Source: Methanomicrobiaceae archaeon
Lineage (GTDB): Archaea; Halobacteriota; Methanomicrobia; Methanomicrobiales; Methanomicrobiaceae
Length of the DNA stretch: 64,000 nucleotides
Assembly (NCBI GenBank): GCA_029762625.1
Contig: JARVGI010000001.1
Location: 62,001-126,000 of the forward strand
Direction: 5' to 3'
Shown here: positions 60,528-64,000 of the stretch, in pieces
Numbering within the stretch: position 1 is the first letter of the stretch
Layout of the letters: each line of letters opens with the position of its first letter
Made by a program: the position numbers and the translations under genes
The notes under the pieces: generated by a model
What the model saw: the letters and a program-made list of their open reading frames with translations, nothing else
Database searches by the model: none
What the model was told of the DNA's origin: nothing

Positions 60528-61130
60528 TTATGTTCCCTTTTTCGGCCGCCGCTGCCACCGCTTCAGCAGGAAGGCCCCGACGACGGCAACGAAGAGGCCA
60601 TTGAAGAGCACGAAGATGACGGGATCCTGGAAATCGGTGCCGATCAGGTTGCCGTGGATGATGCCGAGGGCGATGACGGCGTACATCAGGCCGTGGAGAG
60701 GCCGCCACACCCGCTGGGGGAGGCGCCGGCGCAGGAGGATGGCGGCGAGGGCGATGTACAGGAGGATGAGGGCCATGCGCCCGCCGAGGGCGAAGAAGAG
60801 GTACGGGGAGGCAAACGAGGGGAGGAAGACGGCCGGGTTGAGGGTCTCGGTGGCGAGGATGACGGGGTGGAGGGTGGCGAGGACGAGGCCGAACGCCGCG
60901 AAAACGTGGTGCACCCGCAGGAAGGGTGCCCCGAAGAGGGCGCAGATCCGTGCGAGGAAGGGGGTCATCAGCGCCGCGATGCTCAGCGAGAGCAGGCCAA
61001 TGAGACCACTGATACGAAGCAGCCACGAGACGGGATCGGAGTAGCTGACGGTGAACGACCAGAGCACCACACCGGAGTAGAGAGCGGCAATCCCGATCAG
61101 GAGGTACCTGCCCCTGCGCTCCGCCTGCAT
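60528..61130 (-). CDS. ferric-reductase-like transmembrane haem protein
   Basis: A 200-residue membrane protein of the ferric reductase/YedZ (MsrQ) type with six helices. Histidine pairs in VHHVFAAFG and ATLHPVIL, and in RPLHGLMY and GIIHGNLIG, can bind haem. There is no FAD/NAD domain, so it needs a partner. ATG 61130 is chosen; the frame opens 18 residues earlier. A decayed copy lies at 58971. Confidence 0.85.
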   Translation of the reverse strand: MQAERRGRYLLIGIAALYSGVVLWSFTVSYSDPVSWLLRISGLIGLLSLSIAALMTPFLARICALFGAPFLRVHHVFAAFGLVLATLHPVILATETLNPAVFLPSFASPYLFFALGGRMALILLYIALAAILLRRRLPQRVWRPLHGLMYAVIALGIIHGNLIGTDFQDPVIFVLFNGLFVAVVGAFLLKRWQRRPKKGT

Positions 61131-61276
61131 GGGGAGGGAGTGCACCGCCGCAGGGATAATGGTTGTTGCGGGGCGCGGGTGCACCGTCCCTCCCCCTGCC
61201 AGTAGGACGTACAGGAGCTGGTTGGTACTGTACGAGGTGCTATTAGGAAATATGGCGCAATCATGTGTACCTCAGC

Positions 61277-64000
61277 ATGAAGTACATCACCATCAAGGGT
61301 GCGCGTGAGCACAATCTCCAGAATATCACCGTACAACTCCCGCGGGACAAATTTATCGTCGTCACCGGGGTTTCTGGCTCGGGCAAATCCACGCTGGCAT
61401 TCGACACCATCTACGCGGAAGGCCAGCGGCGGTACGTGGAATCGCTCTCCGCCTACGCCCGCCAGTTCCTCGGGCTGATGAACAAGCCCGACGTGGAGAG
61501 CATCGAGGGCCTCTCCCCGGCGATCTCCATCGAGCAGAAGACGACCTCCAAGAACCCCCGCTCCACCGTCGGCACGGTGACAGAGATCTACGACTACCTG
61601 CGCCTGCTCTTCGCCCGCATCGGCGTCCCCTACTGCCCGGTGCACAATATACGGATCGAATCGCGGTCCCCGGAGGCCATCGCCGACGCCATCGACAGGG
61701 AACTCACCGGCATGGTCACCATCCTCTCCCCCGTGATCCGGCAGAAGAAAGGGACCTACCAGCAGCTCTTCAAAGACGTCAACGCCGAGGGGTTCGCGAG
61801 GGTCCGCGTCAACGGGGAGATCCACCGGACGGATGATGATATCGTCCTCGAGCGCTACAAAAAGCACGACATCGAGATCGTCGTCGACCGGCTCGCGACC
61901 GACGAGCGGTCGAGGCTGGTCGAGGCCGTGGAGAACGCCCTGCAGCGGTCCGAAGGCGGGCTGGTCATCCTCGCGGACGAGGAGGGACGCGATCACCTGT
62001 ATTCGTCCATGATGGCCTGCCCCGTCTGCGGGATCTCTTTCGAGGAGCTCCAGCCGCGGATGTTCTCCTTCAACAGCCCCTTCGGGGCGTGCGAGGAGTG
62101 CAACGGCCTCGGGATCCGGATGGAGTTCGACCCCGACCTCATCATCCCCGACAAGCGCACGAACCTGGCGGACGGCGCAATTGCCCTCTATCGCAACTTC
62201 CTCGACGGCTACCGCGTCCAGTATGTCGGCGCCGTGGCAAAGCACCACGGCTTCGATATCTTCACACCGATCAAAGACCTCACCGACACGCAGTACACCG
62301 CCCTGATGTTCGGCTCGCCGGACCGCATCCGGTTCGACATGCGGATGAAAAACGGCGACGCACGCTGGTCCCACTCAGGTGTCTGGGAGGGCCTGCTCCC
62401 CCAGGCCGAACGCCTCTACCGGCAGACCAAATCCGAGTACCGGCGGCGCGAGCTGGAGAAGTTCATGCGCATCTCGCCGTGCCCGAAGTGCAGGGGCCGG
62501 CGGCTCCGGGAGAAGGTGCTCGCCGTCAAAATCGCCGGCAAATCCATCGCGGACGTCGCCGACCTCTCCATCGCCGGGTGCATCGCGTTTTTCGAGACCC
62601 TCGCCCTCTCCCACAAAGAGGAGGAGATCGCCCGGCAGGTGCTCAAGGAGATCAAATCGCGGCTTGCCTTCCTCGAACAGGTGGGGTTGAACTACCTCAC
62701 CCTCTCCCGCAGCGCCGGGACCCTCTCCGGCGGCGAGGCCCAGCGGATCCGGCTCGCCACCCAGATCGGCTCCAACCTGACCGGGGTGCTCTACGTGCTC
62801 GACGAACCCTCTATCGGCCTGCACCAGCGGGACAACCACAGGCTCATCGACACCCTGCACAAACTGCGGGACCTCGGCAACACCCTCATCGTGGTGGAGC
62901 ACGACGAGGACACCATCCGGCAGGCCGACTACGTGGTGGACATGGGCCCCGGCGCCGGGCTCCACGGCGGGTGGGTGGTGGCGGAGGGTACGCCCTCGGC
63001 GATCGAGGCCGACCCGCAGTCGCTGACCGGGAAGTACCTCAGCGGCAAGATGACCATTCCTCTCCCCGCAACACGCAGGAAGAGCGACCGGTTTGTCCGG
63101 CTCACCGGGTGCCGGGAGAACAACCTCAAGAATATCACCGCGGCGATCCCCATCGGGGTTTTCTCCGTGGTGACCGGCGTCTCCGGGAGCGGAAAATCGA
63201 CGCTCATTTACGACACCCTCTACCGGGCGCTGATGCAGCAACTGCATGCATCGCGCACCGACCCCGGCACCTTCGACGACATAACCTTCGATGCGGAGAT
63301 CGACAAGGTCATCGTTATCGACCAGAGCCCCATCGGCAGGACGCCCCGGTCGAACCCGGCCACCTACACCAAGGTCTTCGACGAGATCAGGAAGGTCTTC
63401 GCGGAAACGAGAGAGGCCAAGATGCGGGGCTACAAGCCGGGCCGCTTCTCCTTCAACGTGAAGGGAGGCCGCTGCGAGGCCTGCAGGGGGGACGGGCTCA
63501 TCAAAATCGAGATGAACTTCCTGCCCGACGTCTACATCGAGTGCGAGGAGTGCAAGGGCACCCGCTACAACCGCGAGACACGCGAGGTGAAGTACCGGGG
63601 CAAATCCATCGCGGACGTGCTCGACATGAGCGTGGAGGAGGCGATGGAGCTCTTCGAGCACCACCCGTCGATCCGGGCGAAGCTCGAGACGCTGGTCCGG
63701 GTGGGCCTCGGCTACATCAAGCTCGGCCAGAGCTCGACGACGCTCTCCGGCGGCGAGGCCCAGCGGATCAAGCTGACCCGCGAGCTCGCCCGGCGGGCAA
63801 CCGGCAGAACGGTCTACCTCCTCGATGAGCCGACCACCGGGCTGCACTTCCACGACGTCAAGAAGCTGATCGCCGTCCTCGACGACCTCGTCGAGAAGGG
63901 CAATACGGTGGTGGTGATCGAGCACAACCTCGACATCATCAAGTCTGCCGACTACATTATCGATATCGGGCCGGAAGGCGGCGACGCCGGAGGGGAGATC
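61277..64000 (+). CDS. uvrA: excinuclease ABC subunit A, 3' end outside the window
   Basis: The damage-recognition ATPase of bacterial-type nucleotide excision repair. 908 residues are present without a stop; the family has about 940. The first ATP loop is [12 protein letters not shown] (30-41), with zinc motif CPVC...CEECNG, a signature LSGGEAQRI, and Walker [10 protein letters not shown]; the second ATPase half repeats [14 protein letters not shown]...[13 protein letters not shown] and LDEPTTGLH. Many mesophilic methanogens have acquired uvrABC from bacteria. uvrB and uvrC presumably follow outside the window. Confidence 0.96.
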   Translation, partial: MKYITIKGAREHNLQNITVQLPRDKFIVVTGVSGSGKSTLAFDTIYAEGQRRYVESLSAYARQFLGLMNKPDVESIEGLSPAISIEQKTTSKNPRSTVGTVTEIYDYLRLLFARIGVPYCPVHNIRIESRSPEAIADAIDRELTGMVTILSPVIRQKKGTYQQLFKDVNAEGFARVRVNGEIHRTDDDIVLERYKKHDIEIVVDRLATDERSRLVEAVENALQRSEGGLVILADEEGRDHLYSSMMACPVCGISFEELQPRMFSFNSPFGACEECNGLGIRMEFDPDLIIPDKRTNLADGAIALYRNFLDGYRVQYVGAVAKHHGFDIFTPIKDLTDTQYTALMFGSPDRIRFDMRMKNGDARWSHSGVWEGLLPQAERLYRQTKSEYRRRELEKFMRISPCPKCRGRRLREKVLAVKIAGKSIADVADLSIAGCIAFFETLALSHKEEEIARQVLKEIKSRLAFLEQVGLNYLTLSRSAGTLSGGEAQRIRLATQIGSNLTGVLYVLDEPSIGLHQRDNHRLIDTLHKLRDLGNTLIVVEHDEDTIRQADYVVDMGPGAGLHGGWVVAEGTPSAIEADPQSLTGKYLSGKMTIPLPATRRKSDRFVRLTGCRENNLKNITAAIPIGVFSVVTGVSGSGKSTLIYDTLYRALMQQLHASRTDPGTFDDITFDAEIDKVIVIDQSPIGRTPRSNPATYTKVFDEIRKVFAETREAKMRGYKPGRFSFNVKGGRCEACRGDGLIKIEMNFLPDVYIECEECKGTRYNRETREVKYRGKSIADVLDMSVEEAMELFEHHPSIRAKLETLVRVGLGYIKLGQSSTTLSGGEAQRIKLTRELARRATGRTVYLLDEPTTGLHFHDVKKLIAVLDDLVEKGNTVVVIEHNLDIIKSADYIIDIGPEGGDAGGEI

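Noticed and set aside
62375-63925. Minus-strand frame of 516 codons and plus-strand frame from 62089
   Set aside because: Both are shadows of uvrA; the uvrA frame itself is open to the window end and has all expected motifs.
1-64000. CRISPR arrays, insertion sequences, prophage, rRNA
   Set aside because: No evenly spaced repeats, no transposase or integrase frame, and no rRNA-like sequence were seen; the only direct repeats noted are within the secreted peptide gene and the ferric-reductase-like remnant.

Overview
The window is a gene-dense, GC-rich chromosomal segment of a hydrogenotrophic methanogenic archaeon, most likely of the order Methanomicrobiales. The evidence is gene content: a coenzyme F430 (cfb) cluster, a methanogenesis marker 9 protein, formylmethanofuran dehydrogenase (fwd), an Eha-type energy-converting hydrogenase, CofE for F420, archaeal CoA biosynthesis genes, MCM, two RFC small subunits, TBP, proteasome beta, the archaeal CPSF ribonuclease and archaeal type IV pilins. 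Many starts are GTG, and overlapping stop/start codons (ATGA, GTGA) are the rule. Because of the high GC content almost every gene has long spurious reading frames on its opposite strand; these are left out.

Layout. 0-10.3 kb: the end of an MBL-fold hydrolase, tRNA-Glu, an unassigned nitrogenase-like component 1 protein, ilvE, then cfbB-cfbD-cfbE-cfbA (F430 synthesis without cfbC), a small nuclease-like protein, methanogenesis marker 9, a CitG-like protein and a DUF447 protein. 10.3-17 kb: three type IV pilin-like genes with a PEGA lipoprotein, a small Lrp/AsnC operon, thiD, a PurM/HypE-like protein. 16.5-27.5 kb: one long minus-strand run, rfcS - mcm - mptD - TatD-like - DUF424 - NMD3 - Taw2-like - coaBC - pantoate kinase - phosphopantothenate synthetase - a second RFC small subunit - methyltransferase, so replication, pterin and CoA synthesis and RNA modification are co-transcribed. 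27.7-31.9 kb: an OB-fold RPA-associated protein, a COG1407 phosphoesterase and an Lhr-type helicase.

31.9-43.8 kb: TBP; two tandem AMP-forming acyl-CoA synthetases, the second carrying an N-terminal ribbon-helix-helix DNA-binding domain; tRNA-Leu(CAG); psmB - aCPSF1 - MFS; amidohydrolase - universal stress protein - CBS protein; Sec61 beta; cofE. 44-55.8 kb: after a NifX-like protein and a DUF1922 protein comes an 11-kb minus-strand operon with almost no intergenic DNA, ehaB-C-D-E-F-G-H-I-J-L-M-N-O, a four-cluster ferredoxin, fwdD-B-A-C and a 49-residue zinc-ribbon protein. It joins the membrane hydrogenase that makes reduced ferredoxin to the first enzyme of CO2 reduction.

56-64 kb: an AI-2E-family permease, tRNA-Leu(TAG), a secreted peptide built of two 36-residue repeats, a frame-disrupted hemerythrin, the remnant of a ferric-reductase-like gene, an intact hemerythrin, a membrane protein, the intact ferric-reductase-like paralogue, and a uvrA gene that runs off the end.

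The strongest candidates for something not previously described are the ribbon-helix-helix/acyl-CoA synthetase fusion (34444-36312), which resembles the arrangement of the self-regulating enzyme PutA and has repeated TGGTGC/GCACCA half-sites around its start; the eha-fwd super-operon with its terminal zinc-ribbon gene; the orphan nitrogenase-like protein; and the duplicated secreted peptide. No CRISPR array, rRNA gene, insertion sequence or prophage was seen.
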